A stretch of DNA of 64,000 bases from Ampelomyces quisqualis (taxonomy: Eukaryota > Ascomycota > Dothideomycetes > Pleosporales > Phaeosphaeriaceae), in contig JAGTXZ010000020.1 in assembly GCA_018398575.1 (NCBI GenBank), forward strand, positions 372,001 through 436,000, read 5' to 3'. The notes under the pieces are model-generated. The model worked only from the letters and a program-made list of their open reading frames with translations. It was not told where the DNA came from and did no database searches. This document shows positions 11,791-24,444 of this stretch, in pieces (positions within the stretch are counted from its first letter, which is position 1; every line of letters begins with the position of its first letter). The position numbers and the translations under genes were made by a program.

Positions 11791-14135
11791 TTAATTCATG
11801 CCCGTCTTGCCCGCCTCGTATACCCTCTCCATGAACCCCTCGACATCCGCCTCGACTTGCTTCTCTCTCAGCACCGCGCACACATCCTCGCTGCTCCCTT
11901 CGACACACGCGCCCTCGAGCAGTCCCAGCACGGCGACCGCTGCGCGTGGAGGAATCTTGTCGCCTTCGACGACATACACGTCCATGATGCGTGCGGCGTG
12001 TTCGACGCCCAGCCGCGCGCAGAAAAGACTGCCAAACATATCCGCGAGATAGGTCGACGGCTCAACGCGCAGATTTTCCAGGCGCGCAGCGAGGGATGGG
12101 AATTTCTTCGTTAGGGCGTCCAAGGTTGTGGAATATGCGGCATGCATGGCGTTGGCGTCTTGGATGAGAAATGAGAGCGGGAGGGCGCGGTTAAGTAGGT
12201 TTGAGAGTGCCGTGAAAGATTCTGGTGCGGGGAGATTGAGTAACAAGAGGGCGGCAATGTGTTGGATTCCGATGGCGCTAAAGGCAGAGGAGATGTCTGG
12301 GCGGTAAGTCGAGTATGCGAAGCAGATATTGATGAGGTCTTGGTGGAGAGGTTGACTTGGGGCGAACATTTTCAGGTCGGGCCATACTGCTTGCGTGCCC
12401 TTGACGATATTCTGGGTCGCGCTTGAATTGCTTCTTGCGAGCGCTTTTTCAAGGGCGATTTTGTATGTCGTGGAGCTGACTTCAAGATCGTTGCCGATTG
12501 CGCGGGTCCAGACTTGTCCGCGTAACCGGGGAGGGATGCCGTTCCACCACATTTTTCGGTGCGTGGCCATGAGCTCAGGTTGGGTCATTTCGGTGGCCCA
12601 GTTGGGGAGGAGGAGAGAGGACCAGTATTCTGCCTTTATGCGAGAGGCTTTCTCACGGGCGAGGGCATCGGCTTCGGCGCGTTGAGCTTCAAGGCGTTCT
12701 GTCAAGCATTAGTGTGCGATGGTAGGATTCAGAAGGCATCAAACATACCAGCTTCTTCAATTCGCGCCAGCATTTTCTGGTACTCTTTGAGATGCTTCTT
12801 TTCCTCCTTGGGGTTCTTAGGCGGGAGCCACGACGGGCGGGTTCGTGACAAGTATTTTTGCTTCTCAACCGACGGCTGGAACGGGTCGACGAGGGGATCG
12901 CTCCTGCGGACGGGTGGTAATATGGCCTTGTTCGCTTTTCGATCTGGTTGGCTGAATGACGCTGATCGGGTCAGTCCAGGCTTTTGTCGCTGGACCTCTT
13001 GCTTTCGCTCCACCTCGGACTGGAACACTTCCAAAGCCTCAGTGAGCATCTTTGCGTCTGTATTGAGAGTTGTGTATGTTTCTTCCCATGTATTCGTTGG
13101 TTGCCGCAAGAGCTGGGTGGGGGGCGAGTTTTCTCTGGTCAAAGGGATCGGTGAGGGCTGCGGAGAATATCGTGATATTGACGGAGCTGGGGACGGTCTC
13201 CTCGAAGACGGTTCCACGGTTCCTGGAATGCTAGGGTTCGATGAGGGCAGACTGCTACAGCTTGACGGCGTCCGTTCCTGGATTGGCCGAGGTGAAATGG
13301 GCACGTTCCAAACAATGGCATCCTCGGGCAATTCGTCATCTTCGTCGTCACACTCTGCCTCCCTTTCCTTGACTGTTCTCCGCTTTGCATCCTGCCATGA
13401 TTGTCGCTGTGGATTGAGCCCTGGAGACGGCAGAACTTGGTTCCGGGAACTCCTTGGAGACAGTGTCCGTGGTCCTGGGGGGTTCTGTGAATCTGAAGGC
13501 GAAGGAGACCGAGACGGGCGGTTCGGGGCATTCAGACCCAGAGTGGTGAGGGTCGGCGCGGACGGTGACGTGAAGCCCCTCCTCGTGTGCTTTCCCGGCG
13601 CAGCGAGTTGCGCCTGCTGCCTTGACGCTGCACTGCCTGCTGGGTGCCCTTTCAAGCCCGAGTACTTTTGTTTTGAAGTGCTCGTCAGGTCTCGGACGGA
13701 ATGGTGTGCGGGAGGCGCATGTGACAGGCTGCGGCCGCCGGATGCGTAGGGGCGCGCCGTTTCGAAGACGATGCGGCTGGACGGGCTCAAGGGCACTGCG
13801 AAGGTGGGGGGTCCAGCTTCGTCCAGGTTGATGTCCTCGAAGTGAGAGAGGTTGCTCAGGTCGCCCGGGCCCATCAAGTCCGAGAGGGCCGACGAGTGGA
13901 AGCTGCTCGACTTGGACGACTTGGAGTTTGTGAGGTCTGGCGGGCTGCCTGGCGGGCCCCCAAAGGCCGAGTGGGGGTCCTGCGCGTACCGGAGGGCCGC
14001 CATCAGCGGGCGCGGTTGGCGCGGTCGGTCGTCGCGCTTGGGCAACGAGTTCAGCGAGTGGACGTAATCATGCTCGGATATCATGTACAGGGCGCGGTGG
14101 GGGCTGTTGCAGTGGTGGAAGACGGTCGACGGCAT
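11791..14135 (-). CDS. TBC-domain protein (TBC1D12/14-like), catalytic fingers missing
   Basis: Rab-GAP-fold protein of 764 aa. Exons 12749-14135 and 11791-12698, intron 50 bp. About 460 N-terminal residues are Ser/Pro-rich and disordered, with conserved-looking NSKSSKSSSFHSSALSDL and HFEDINLDEA. A helical linker (YLSRTRPSWLPPKNPKEEKK) leads into the TBC domain at about 490-760: GIPPRLRGQVWTRAIGNDL, YSTYRPDISSAF, IAALLLLNLPAPESFTALSNLLN. The Arg-finger motif IxxDxxR reads IVKGTQA, and the Gln-finger YxQG reads as AFSAIG, so both catalytic residues are replaced. I infer a scaffold or Rab-binding role rather than GAP activity. The start is the first ATG of the open frame; an upstream exon is possible. 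Confidence 0.85.
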
Positions 14136-14537
14136 GTCGAATTCGGAAACAGGGGGCTTAGCGTGCTTTTGTCGAGACTCGAGGGGGCCAGTCGGTGCAC
14201 ATGCCTGCCAGCCAACGGTGCCTGTACGACCTGGCCTGGAGCGTGCGGTCAGGGGGGGAGCAACAGCACGCGGCGAGGCGGTGCATCATATTCTTCCTCG
14301 CTACGGACCCGGCAGACTACCATGCGCATGCGGCGTTGCTGCGTGCAAAGCGACAGCCGTCTGCAGCGCTTGGCATGACGACGACGCCCATGATTTGCGA
14401 CTGATTCGTCCAACAAAGAGTGCTTCGATCCGCCGCTGAACGTGAAACCCCGGCACACATGGTCAGAGATTGACATGGCACTTTGCCAGTCGCATGCATC
14501 CTCGACGCCGTCAGATGGCTCTTGGTGCTTCACGCCG
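14136..14537. other. Short intergenic: TBC gene promoter and TERT 3' flank
   Basis: 402 bp between two leftward genes. Nothing else is recognised in it. Confidence 0.5.
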
Positions 14538-17500
14538 TCACAAGGCAGTCATGGCGCGCTCTAGCATGCGTCTCTCCGCCGGATCCGAGATGCGAGCCCC
14601 CACGAGCGCCTTGTGCAACCACGACAACAACGCGCCATGCTGCGTCTGCTTGCGCTGAAACACGGCGAGAAAGGCCTGGCACCCTAGCCTGTCCTCGTGG
14701 TTAGCATGCATCATCTCGCAAACCCGCCCACGCGACCCCGCATGGTTCCCAGGACGAGCCCCGCGAAACCCGAGACGCCGCCGCTTCAGCAGCCACACGT
14801 ACCACTGCAGTTGGCGGCGCGAGATGACCGAGCGCGAGCGCCTCTGAAGCATCACAAAGGCTAGTGCCATGATGCTGTCGACCGTTTCTGTGGTTGTTGA
14901 GCAGCCTCGTCAGCATGGAATCCTGCATGTGCCCGTGCGTGCGCTTTCGGCCACCACAGCACGCTTTGGGAAGAGCTTCAACCTACTGATCAGCAGCCTT
15001 GCACCCGTCGTCCGCACCTTGGACAGCACGCGGACATACTCCAGGCACCTCACCGCCGCTTCACGGAAGCTTTGGTAGACATTGCCCATGATCCTTGACA
15101 CGCTGTTCAACGACGCATCAATGTACATGGCTTTGAGCTGGATTTTAAACGCACTGTTCCCAGTCAGTCCTAGCCCCGTTTGCTCTTCCCGTGTGGGTCT
15201 CCAGCCGTCGCGTGATTCATTGGATGCTTGCCCACGCCGACACCAAATACGGCTAGTATGGGGTGGAGAGCTTACTTGAGAGCCTTGCGATGGAACGTCT
15301 GGCCAGGCATTTTGGAGAGATCGACAGTCAGCGAGTCCTCAACATCTGTTTAACTTCAGCTCCGCGCACCAGCATCGTCCTTGAGGACTCCACTTACCAA
15401 TGTTTGGACCGTGTGCCACCCGTTTGCTGACCTCGAGTGTTTCGGTATCGATGCAGACACCGCAATAGGGGAACTTTGTACCAAAGGCAGTTTTGGGGAT
15501 GCCATGTCCGTCGTCAGTGCTTACCTCAAAGTTTGCTAGTGACTTGGAAGACTTGACAGCCACACCGTACTCGGCGTGACCGCGATGCATCACACGAATG
15601 AAACGTTCTGCGTGTGGTTGGTGGATAGTGATCAAGATGAAGTCGTCCAGCAGGCGCAGTAACAAGCAATCACTCCCAAGCGCGAAGCTCAGAACATCAC
15701 GTTCGAGCTCTGCGTAGAAAAAGTTGCACAGGATACTCGACAGAACCGAGCCCTGAGGTATGCCTTTTTTCTGCCGGTAAAACTTCTTTCCCATCTTGAC
15801 CAGATTGCGCTCCACGTGCTCACGGAGAAGCCGCATGACATCGTCTTTGGTCTCCTGTTGATGCAGATCGGTGTTGACAAAGACTGTATTGGACTTTGTG
15901 CCAACCAACTTGTCCTGCACAAGCTGACGAAACGAAGTCATGTCCTCTGCCCCACCACCATGGGCAATGTACTTTTTTACTGGCAGCGCATCGACGTGCT
16001 GCCCGTTCAGACGCTGTAGTGCGGGTAAAGGGCTGATCTCGACATGCTTGCCTGTATGGTATGTCTGCCGCGACATGAGACTTTCGACCATACTTAGCAA
16101 GCGTGCCTGCGGTATAGTGTCGAAACATGTTTGCACATCGACCTTGGCAAAGTAGAGCGCCTCCTCTTCCCTATTTTGCTCTCTCAGCGATGCCTTGAAA
16201 GCAGCCAGTTTTGGCAACATGTCGCTGACTGAAAACAACGAACATCCAAAGACGTCAGGCTGAAGTGACTGGTGGCTGTTAGCAGGGGTCAGATTCCGCA
16301 GAGCCTTGTGAGACTGACTCTTTCGTAGCTGATAACATTGAAAACTGGTGTCATGACGGCATTGATGCTCCGACCAAGTGACATTGTGCCATTTCTGACC
16401 ACCTGTTGCCTCCGTTTGAGATTCATGATTGTCCGAAAGCCATGTGCTTTGGGTAGCAGACGTATCTTGCTGAAACCCAGTGGCCGCATCGACAATAGTT
16501 TCGTCATACGTTCCGTCGGCATAAGCTCGAACATGCTTGCCTTCATTGTCGCCAGTTCGGGCTCCGTCAAGGATCTCCAGACATCATGACGAAAGTAGAA
16601 TAGCCGGTTCTTGTGCACATTCGACTCGGTGACATGAAAGTTGGAACGGATGAGGGGGATCAAGAATGAATCGAAGAGCCAATAGACAAGCTCCAGAAAA
16701 AGCTCTTTTCGCTTTTCAAAGTCCGACTTTGCCATCTTGGCGTCTTCCGCTTGGCCAGGTGGACGGAGCCAGGCTATGCTGGCGATCTGCGCGGCGTCAA
16801 TTTGGTTCGTCATGTAAGCTCTACGATACAGACCTGAATCTTCTGGGTGACCTGATGTAACGTTAGGCTCTCGAAGCGCCGCAAAGACACGAATTGGTCG
16901 ACGCAGGACATGATGATATGTTTGTTGCCATCATCTCCCCAGAAACCATCAGGGATGACCCTAGCCACGACTGCACGGCAGAAAGCAGACACATGGGCCG
17001 TCGAAGAGGCCAAATCGGTGAAACGCGTCTGTTCAGTGGTATTCTCGGTGGTGCTATCTGTGATGGCGGACTGCCTAGATCAGCATGACCATGTGGCTAT
17101 GCAGGAGCGTATAGTGTACCTTTTGGGGACAATAATGACGGAGAAGTTGGGTATACGAGCAACGATGATGCAAAGTTCGCAGTCGATCTATAAGCGCCAT
17201 GGCAGTGCCACGCAATCGCTTCGGCACGCGTGACTTCCACTTTTCTACTGCTTCACTGTCGGTTATCTGGCTACCCAGAGCTCTGCACATGCTCTGGTGG
17301 ATCTCCTTTTCGCGCAGCGTATAGTCTTTGAAAGGCATAGCCGTCTCACGACGGTCTACCTTGGAGGTGAAGGCATTGTGTAAGCCGAACTGTCGAGGAA
17401 AGATGTAGCGCAAGATGTGTATCGTCTGAAGCTGGTCCTCCCTCTTGGCGAATCGGTTCAATACATCTCAAACGCACCGTTAGCTTTCCCTCATGACTCG

Positions 17501-18457
17501 AGAGAAGGAAAGGGAACTAACGGATGTGGCGCATGCCAAGCCGAACTCCTCCTTTGGAGTTGAGTGCTGCTTTTGCGTACAGCATGCGACTGCGCACAAA
17601 AGTGATTGTGCTGGCACTTTTGATCTCGCCTCGGTCGAGAGGCGTCACTTTGGTAGACTGGATCTGCAGCTTCTGCTCGGGCTTCAGATCAGATATCGGG
17701 ATACCACTGAGCTGGTAGTAGTTGCCGGTACCGCCCTCTACGGGCATGAAGAGGGCGCACTCGATGAGCATATCGATCATCAGGCCGTCACCCCCCGGGC
17801 CGAGCAAGGACAGTAAACGGCACCACACTGGTTCTTTCAGCGTCCGCACATGACTGTTTGGTGATCGTTCGACCAGGCCAGGCACAGACGAAGCCGGATC
17901 GGCGCGTTCGACCTGTGCACGATCTGAGTGGGCCCCCCGCTGGAAGCCGTGGCACAGCAAGTGCGATGGCTTGTGGCATGTCGAGCGCCGAAAGAGGAGC
18001 CATATCACGAAGTCTACGATCTGTGTCTAGTTAGCTGCCAGATCGGGGTACGTGGCCACGTGCAGGACTGCGAGCTGGTCATGTGCGTCACGCGACCTAC
18101 CTCGCTTTGCATAGAACAACCCGGCTTGCCAGAGGCGGCCGAGGTGTTTTGCGAGCGCTGCTGGGAGAAGTGCGCCATGTCGCGGTCGCGGTCGCGTTCC
18201 TTGAGCTCCTCGTCCAGGCCCGTGGGGTCCGCACGCAGGAAGCAGCCAACCAGCGTCGAGTCGAGGAGCTGTCCGACCTGGACATCATCCTGGTGGAGTG
18301 ATGGCGCGGGGGGGGGCTGCGAGAGTCTCCGCCTCCTGTTCTTGGAGGACTGCGGCAGCCGCGACAGCAGATGTTGGCGCAAGGTCAGAAGCCGGGGATA
18401 CAGGCGACGCAGCACGGGATGGTCGCCGCCGGCGGGGGAGCTGTGTTTCCGCTTCAT
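14538..18457 (-). CDS. tert: Telomerase reverse transcriptase
   Basis: Catalytic subunit of telomerase, 1121 aa. Exons: 18101-18457, 17522-18020, 17120-17466, 16834-17070, 16319-16786, 15398-16268, 15276-15345, 14987-15153, 14538-14887; phases agree throughout. The TEN domain starts MKRKHSSPAGG and includes RRLYPRLLTLRQHLLS and VGQLLDSTLVG. The RNA-binding domain has GLRHI/HVLNRF-type CP and T motifs (GMRHIHVLNRF, LRYIFPRQFGLHNAF) and VSAFCRAVVARVIPDGFWG. RT motifs: KIRLLPKAHGFRTIM (1), YFAKVDVQTCFDTIP (A, D680), KKGIPQGSVLSSILCNFFY (B'), LLRLLDDFILIT (C, D844 and D845), FPYCGVCID (E). The C-terminal extension ends ERRMLERAMTAL. LLDD instead of YxDD fits fungal TERTs. It is divergent from the RhoGEF gene. 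High confidence in identity, good confidence in all nine exons. Confidence 0.96.
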
Positions 18458-18685
18458 GCTGGAGGGGCACCTGAAGTGGTGGACATGCGTCTTGCACACA
18501 CTGCCACACAGTATAGATCCGTACTCGGTGATGCCGTGCGACGTCAGCCCACAGCCGTTGTCCCGCCCGCGCAGCCCTCGCCGAAGCCCCCGAAGCCCCC
18601 GACGCCCTGCGAGCCTGCCCTGCGACCAGAGCACATCTCCTCGTCCGCCAGGCCTCTCGCACACCGTCTTGGTGTTCGGCCTGAA

Positions 18686-18718
<33 letters not shown>

Positions 18719-18852
18719 CGCCCGACACGGCACCGAAGGCGTCCGCGTGTGAGTTGTTCCTGGCACCCTGGTCGCCGCGACGAGAGGGCGCCTGTCCGCC
18801 GCCCGCGCCAGTCCTGGGGCTCTCGCCATCAGGACCATGGTGCCGCAGCAAC
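18458..18852. promoter_or_regulatory. Divergent promoter TERT / RhoGEF with G4-capable hexamer array
   Basis: 395 bp separate the two start codons. Positions 18687-18723 carry seven CCC runs spaced by 3 bases (units CCCGCA and CCCGCG). On the TERT coding strand this reads GGG-N3-GGG repeatedly, which satisfies the simple G-quadruplex rule. Long open frames across this part come from the repeat and GC-rich composition. Confidence 0.6.
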
Positions 18853-21800
18853 ATGGCAGAGTCTGATCCAGTGCACGACTATGCATATCCCTCGGTCGCC
18901 AGCTGGCTGCACGCGACCTCGCTGGCCCAGCTCGACGGCCCTCCGGACGCCAGGAATGCAGACGACCCGCTCGACGCCTCCCCTGACCACTTCTACAAGT
19001 CCGCCGCCACCACCACCCAGCACGACAGCGCCCCGCCGCCTGCTGCCGACATGGCTGCCACGCGCCAGCGCCAGCCCGTCGTGAATGGAGCCGCCGCCGC
19101 TCCACGATGCGTGTCCGGCCCTGCTCCGTCCACGGCCCCAAGCCACGCCTCGCCGCCCGTCTCGACCAAAGTCAAGGCCCTGGCCGAGAGGTTTGAGCAG
19201 TCTCCCGCCGCAGCCGCCGCAGCCGTGCCCGCAGTGCGCGCGAGATCCAAAGGCCCCGCCCGCGTGGGAGGCCACCATCCCGCCAGGCACTCCAACGCAT
19301 CCGCATCCTCGACGGCATCCGCCGCCCGGCCAACCAAGGAACCCCACCACGGCTCGTACACGCTCCACAGCCTGAAGCCGCGGGAGAGACGGCAGCCTGC
19401 GCCCGCACCGCCTCGCAATGCTCCCAGCACCCGACGGGCCACGGGCAGCCGGACCAGCCTGGCCCAGCACGCATCATCGCCCTCGCGGAACAAGCCCCCC
19501 ATCGCCTCGCCGGCCCGGAACCCAGCATCGAGTGGCCGGCAGCCGTTCTTCGGCGAGGTCGTGAGTGGCCAGGACGTCGCTTCTCCAGGATTCGGAATCC
19601 CGACGTACCACGGTCCTGAAGAGGAGATTCTCCAGTCAGCCGCGGGTCGTGCGCGTTTGCCGGCCACGACATTCAAGCCGCCCCGTCACGAACGGTCGAG
19701 GAGCGTTGCTACCTCTACTCCAGCCCAACGGGACACAGAGCGGGCTTCTGTACGGCCGTCCCCGGCTTCCAAGATACCAGTGCGCAGGCGACGCCTGAGC
19801 GCCACGTCAGACACCACAAACTCCTCCACCCGCTCTGTACGCTACACTCCGACTCGTGCTTCGAATCATGGCAACCGAGCATCGCCTACACGATACCGCG
19901 GATACCGAGAGAGGGGAAAGTCACCAGCACGGCCGCCGGGCGGACCAGCTATTGCAAGTGATGCTCCAGTGTCGCCTCGATTACGGAACTCAAGAGAACG
20001 GCAATTCCTGCAGCCATCTCCTGGTCAGAGTATGCGCGCATCCGGTGCATGTGGAGACCATGGCTACTTTCCAAACGAACCCCTCGACCCATCCGCGTAC
20101 CCCCATGGTACTCACCATCACTCGGAACAGCCTGCCCATAAGGACCATCCAAACGCATCATCTGGCCACCAGCAGCGTCTCAGCCTGCAAACCGCGCGCT
20201 TGTCGCTCCCGCCTCCCCAACAGCCGTTGTCGGCCACCACCGACTTCGAGGAATCGCCTATACTGGGCATTCCTGGCAGCTTCCTGCTCACACCCCCAAC
20301 AGGACACGAAGAGCAACACCCACAGCCGCTTCAACCCACTCTTGTCTACTCATCAAGTCGAAAACAGGCACCAACGTCGCCCGAGATGGAACAGTCAGAG
20401 CTGGGTGTGCGGGAGTCAATCCCCATCATGCTCAGCGATGAGCAGTCACCACAACCACGGCCCTCTGGCTCCGAAGACGTCGGTGAAAGTCTTCAAGCTC
20501 TGACTTATGCTTACCCCATGGATCGAAGCTATGGGATGGACGGCACGCAGCCCGCCTCCCATTACGACCGGGACGATTCACCGATCGATCCTTTTGGGAC
20601 TTGCGACTCACGGCAACCAGAAGACTCTGCGAGCAGTGCGCCTTATCGGGCAGCGGCGCCCATCGCCTTCAACACCGAAACGTACAGCGTTGTAAACTCC
20701 GTTCTCAACATGTATCATCAGTCACCTGTAATTTCACCCGAGCTCGCATCTGTATCGAGGCAAAGAGTGCAACAAGTGTCGCCAGTAATTGCGCAGCACA
20801 AGGACTGGGGGTCCAAAGAGGCCACGGAGACTTACCTTGCGCGGTTGCTGAGTGACACCAACGGCGCAGCAGAGGAAGTCTCGCGGGCTCAGAGGATGAC
20901 GTCGCCATCTCGACCAGCCGTGACTGTACCCCATGACGAGGAAGAAGCACCTGTCTTGGAAGGCGGCGGCACAGCTATAATCTACCCACCACAATCGCGT
21001 CGGTATTCGCGTGACTCCAGGGGGTCTACTACCACAACGATTCAAGATGGTGCGTCTCGTTCCGGCAGCTCATCTGGGCTGCCATCACAAAATCACATCG
21101 TGCACAGCGCAACGACAGACCACACCTCAACAATTGCTATCGAGCTGCCGCAGCTCGCTTGGACCAACGGCGGCCTGGGCCTTTCATACCATGAAGACTT
21201 GCCGCCTTCACCTTCGTCGCAACAAGCTCCGCCGCGCCCCGCTTATTCGCCCCCACCTCCTCCCATGAGCCCTTCCAGCGATCAACACACGGCACTACTT
21301 GACGCAACGCAGCCGCCCTTTTCGCACCAGTATCCGCGGCCACCTGCCATCAACGAGCATATTGATCTGCATCCAGCACGTGCACCCACACCAGGCGGTT
21401 CACCCAACGAACTAGGCCTTGAGGCGCGTTACGGAAGTCCGGCCATGGACGACGTCGACCAAGCGACTGCCCCGCGTGCATCTGTGGATAATGGCCAGCC
21501 GGATCCTGCGAAGCAAGCGTTGATCAAGCGCTACAGAATCTTGGAAGAATTGCTCACAACCGAACATCAGTTCTGCATCGATATGATGATAGCACATAAC
21601 ATATTCGAAGCTACTGCGCAGAGCGTCATGACCGAGAAGGAGAAGAAGGTGTTATTCAGTAATTGCAAAGAACTAGAAAAGTTTTCACTGTCTCTGTTTC
21701 GCGCTTTCAAAAAAGCTGCCAAGCCTATCGTCAACTATGACATACCCCCCCCCACCGGTCCTTGGAACCGCGACTCGACTGATTCAAGACCATCCAACTC

Positions 21801-23984
21801 GGACGCACCTCTAAACATTCGCCGACCCTCTGAAGACTCGCAGAACCAATTTGAGAACTGCACTCTGGAAAATGACCATTTGACTGCCGTGGGTCAGGTC
21901 TTCCTAGAGAACAAGGAAAAAATGGAGCGACTCTACACAACTTACTTTCTCAATCAAGAGAATGCGGCTGCTTACATCAAGAAGCATCAAAGTAATACTG
22001 AGCTTGTTGGTTGGGTCGCTGCCTGCTTCGAACAGGTTGAGAAGATGACACAAGCCTGGGATCTCAACTCACTGCTACTGAAGCCGTGTCAACGCCTGCT
22101 CAAGTATCCTTTGCTGATTGAAGGCTTGATCAAATCGAGCGATCCTGATCATCCTGATCTCCACCATCTCAGCCAAGCTCACGACGAGCTGAAGTTGATC
22201 AACAATCGCATTAATGACGCAAAAAAACGCGCCGACACCTTCCGTGCTGCGACATCCGAGGGCAAGAAAGAGAAGACCAAAGGCAAGGGCATTGGGAAAA
22301 CTTTCGTCAAAGCTTTCATTCCCAAGGTCGACAAGAATAAAGCCTACGATGAGGCCGACAAGACATTCAAGGACCAGGACTACAAATCACGCGAGCAGAA
22401 ATTTGGCGGCCATTTCTTCCAGCTCCAGATTGTAATACGTGACTTTGAGCAATATCTCGACGCCATTACGGAGCACTATGCCCAGCTCAACATTGTATTC
22501 ATTGGGTTTGTATCCGTCTGTGAGGTAGCCCCTTCGGTACATCCAGAGTTGGAGAGCACGTGGCGAAAATGGGCAATGGCTCACTTTGAGCTCCAGAACA
22601 AAGCCCTCGAGGACCACGTATGTGTGCACGCCTCCCGCATGCTGTCCATCTACTAACTTCAACACAGAAAACAGCTGTTCGCACACGCGTGCTCAAGCCT
22701 GTTGCTGATCTCTGGGAAATGTGGGTGGCCTACCAGAAAACAATAGAGCAACGGAAGAAGTATCTCCTCTATTACGTGAAGCACAAGCAAGCTGTCGATC
22801 GTGGCGAGAAGGTTGATCCAGACCTGGAAGAGTCAGCGAAGAAGTTCACTACCATCAACGACACGCTTAAGCATGAGTTACCGCTACTTTACGAGAGAAC
22901 GAAGGGCCTCATGCGCACGCTGATGACGCTATTCATGTGTCTCCAAAAAGACTGGTACAAGACTTGCTCAAAGAAGATTCTCCCTTTGCTTGAAAGCGAG
23001 CCGCAACACACTACATCTCTTCGCTACGACCTCGAGTCTTACGTCGAGCGCTTCCACTCAGACTACAAGCCATTGCAAGATCTTGCGAACAGGCTCGGCA
23101 TCGTCAACCGTAATCTATTGATAGATATCTCGAACATGGTATCGCCAGTGCCAACAATGTCGTCTGATGGCGGCGGGTCGTCCCGCAATTCATCTTCTCG
23201 CCGCACAGAGTCGATAGGCAGCGAAGCCTCCATTATGGATTCACGCAACCGTCACAGTGGTGGTTACTCTGGAGCGAACAGAGTCAGGATGTACGAAAAT
23301 CCTCCACGATCGTTACCCGCAGGCCCAGCATACCCATCTCTGTACCCCAATGGAGCAGGTCGCCCCGGACCAGGACCCACCTCTCTTCGCGAAGCTCGCG
23401 CCCTCAGCCCCGTGTCCGACGACAGCGAAGCAACCGTCATTCATCATCGCGAGCGCCGCAACACTGCATCCTCTCGGAACCACAGCTTCCTGGGCCTCGA
23501 CGGCGCCGTCGACTTCGACGACCACGTGTCTTTTGGCTCCAACAACTTCGACTTTCCACCTCAACTCGGCCCGTCTTTTCTCGCAGCCACCTCCCAATCA
23601 ATGGCCCACTCCATGTCCCCCCCCATGACACAATCCCAAACCATTTCCCTCCCCAGCTCCCACCGCGGCTCAGGTGTCTTCAACTCGGCGCTCCCCATGT
23701 CGGATGCTCCCGCGCGCGGCTCCGTCGAAGAACTGCCGGCCACACCATGCGAAACCGATGAACCTGAGGTCCTCTTCTTAGCCGCTAGTCTCTTCGAATT
23801 CAACATTGCACACGACCGCAGAGAAGGAGGCATACCTTACCTCGTCTACGTACCCGGCGAGATCTTCGATGTGATTGGCATGAAAGGTGAACTATGGCTC
23901 GCGCGCAACCAAGACGATACGACAAAGACAGTCGGATGGATCTGGGAAAAACATTTCGCGCGCATCTTGCCTGAAGATGCATAA
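18853..23984 (+). CDS. DH-BAR-SH3 Rho/Cdc42 guanine-nucleotide exchange factor (Gef1/Tuba-like)
   Basis: Large polarity/septation GEF, 1693 aa. Exons 18853-22617 and 22668-23984, intron 50 bp (GTATGT...CTAAC...ACAG). About 880 disordered Ser/Pro/His-rich residues precede the DH domain at about 886-1126 (KRYRILEELLTTEHQFC, LKPCQRLLKYPLLIEGL). A BAR domain follows at about 1140-1410 (GKTFVKAFIPKVDKNKAYDE, HFFQLQIVIRDFEQYLDAI, KKYLLYYVKHKQAVDRG), and an SH3 domain lies at about 1620-1690 (FLAASLFEFNIAHDR, YVPGEIFDVIG, GWIWEKHFARILPED). DH plus BAR is the arrangement of fission-yeast Gef1 and animal Tuba/DNMBP. The DH domain has a roughly 40-residue Ser/Pro insert before NCTLENDHL. The start MAESDPVHDYAYPS is chosen over the upstream in-frame ATG at 18754, which lies in GC-rich promoter DNA. 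Confidence 0.92.
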
Positions 23985-24444
23985 TTTGCAGCGCTCCACT
24001 ATCTCACACGCACGTGTCTTTTGTCAGGGTTCATTTTTCTCTTTAGCATTTGTTTCGCGACGTGAGCGCTTTGGATTCATTTTGTGATTCCCCCCCCCCC
24101 CTTCGCCCCTCCCCCGTTCCTGCTGGGAACTACATCACCTTTCTACTTTCCTTGGGTCCTAACTGTTTACGCTTTGGAAGGAACGTCACATTAGGGCGGG
24201 GTGGGCGCAATGTGCGTATAGGGCTGCATTGCTGGCGCATGGATGGGAGCGCGTGAAAAAGGGCTAGTTGATCATTTCCGAGGGAGACGGATGGCATAGT
24301 GTATGATATGAGCACAGATATGGGCGTCGGAACACGTGCATGTGCATGTGCATATGATGTCAAGAAAGGATTTTTTTTCATCATATTGTATTTTTCGGCC
24401 ATGGTTCATCTTGTCTCCCTCCTGGGCGTCGTTGCGTGGCTTAC
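23985..24444. other. Convergent 3' intergenic region
   Basis: 460 bp between the RhoGEF and M16 protease stop codons, with a run of C near 24090 followed by C-rich DNA. Nothing coding is seen. Confidence 0.5.

Noticed and set aside
18014..19141. Leftward 375-aa Arg-rich frame upstream of TERT
   Set aside because: Only its last third (from MKRKHSS) is TERT. The upstream part is Arg/Gly/Ala-rich read-through of the GC-rich promoter and of the antisense of the RhoGEF N-terminus.
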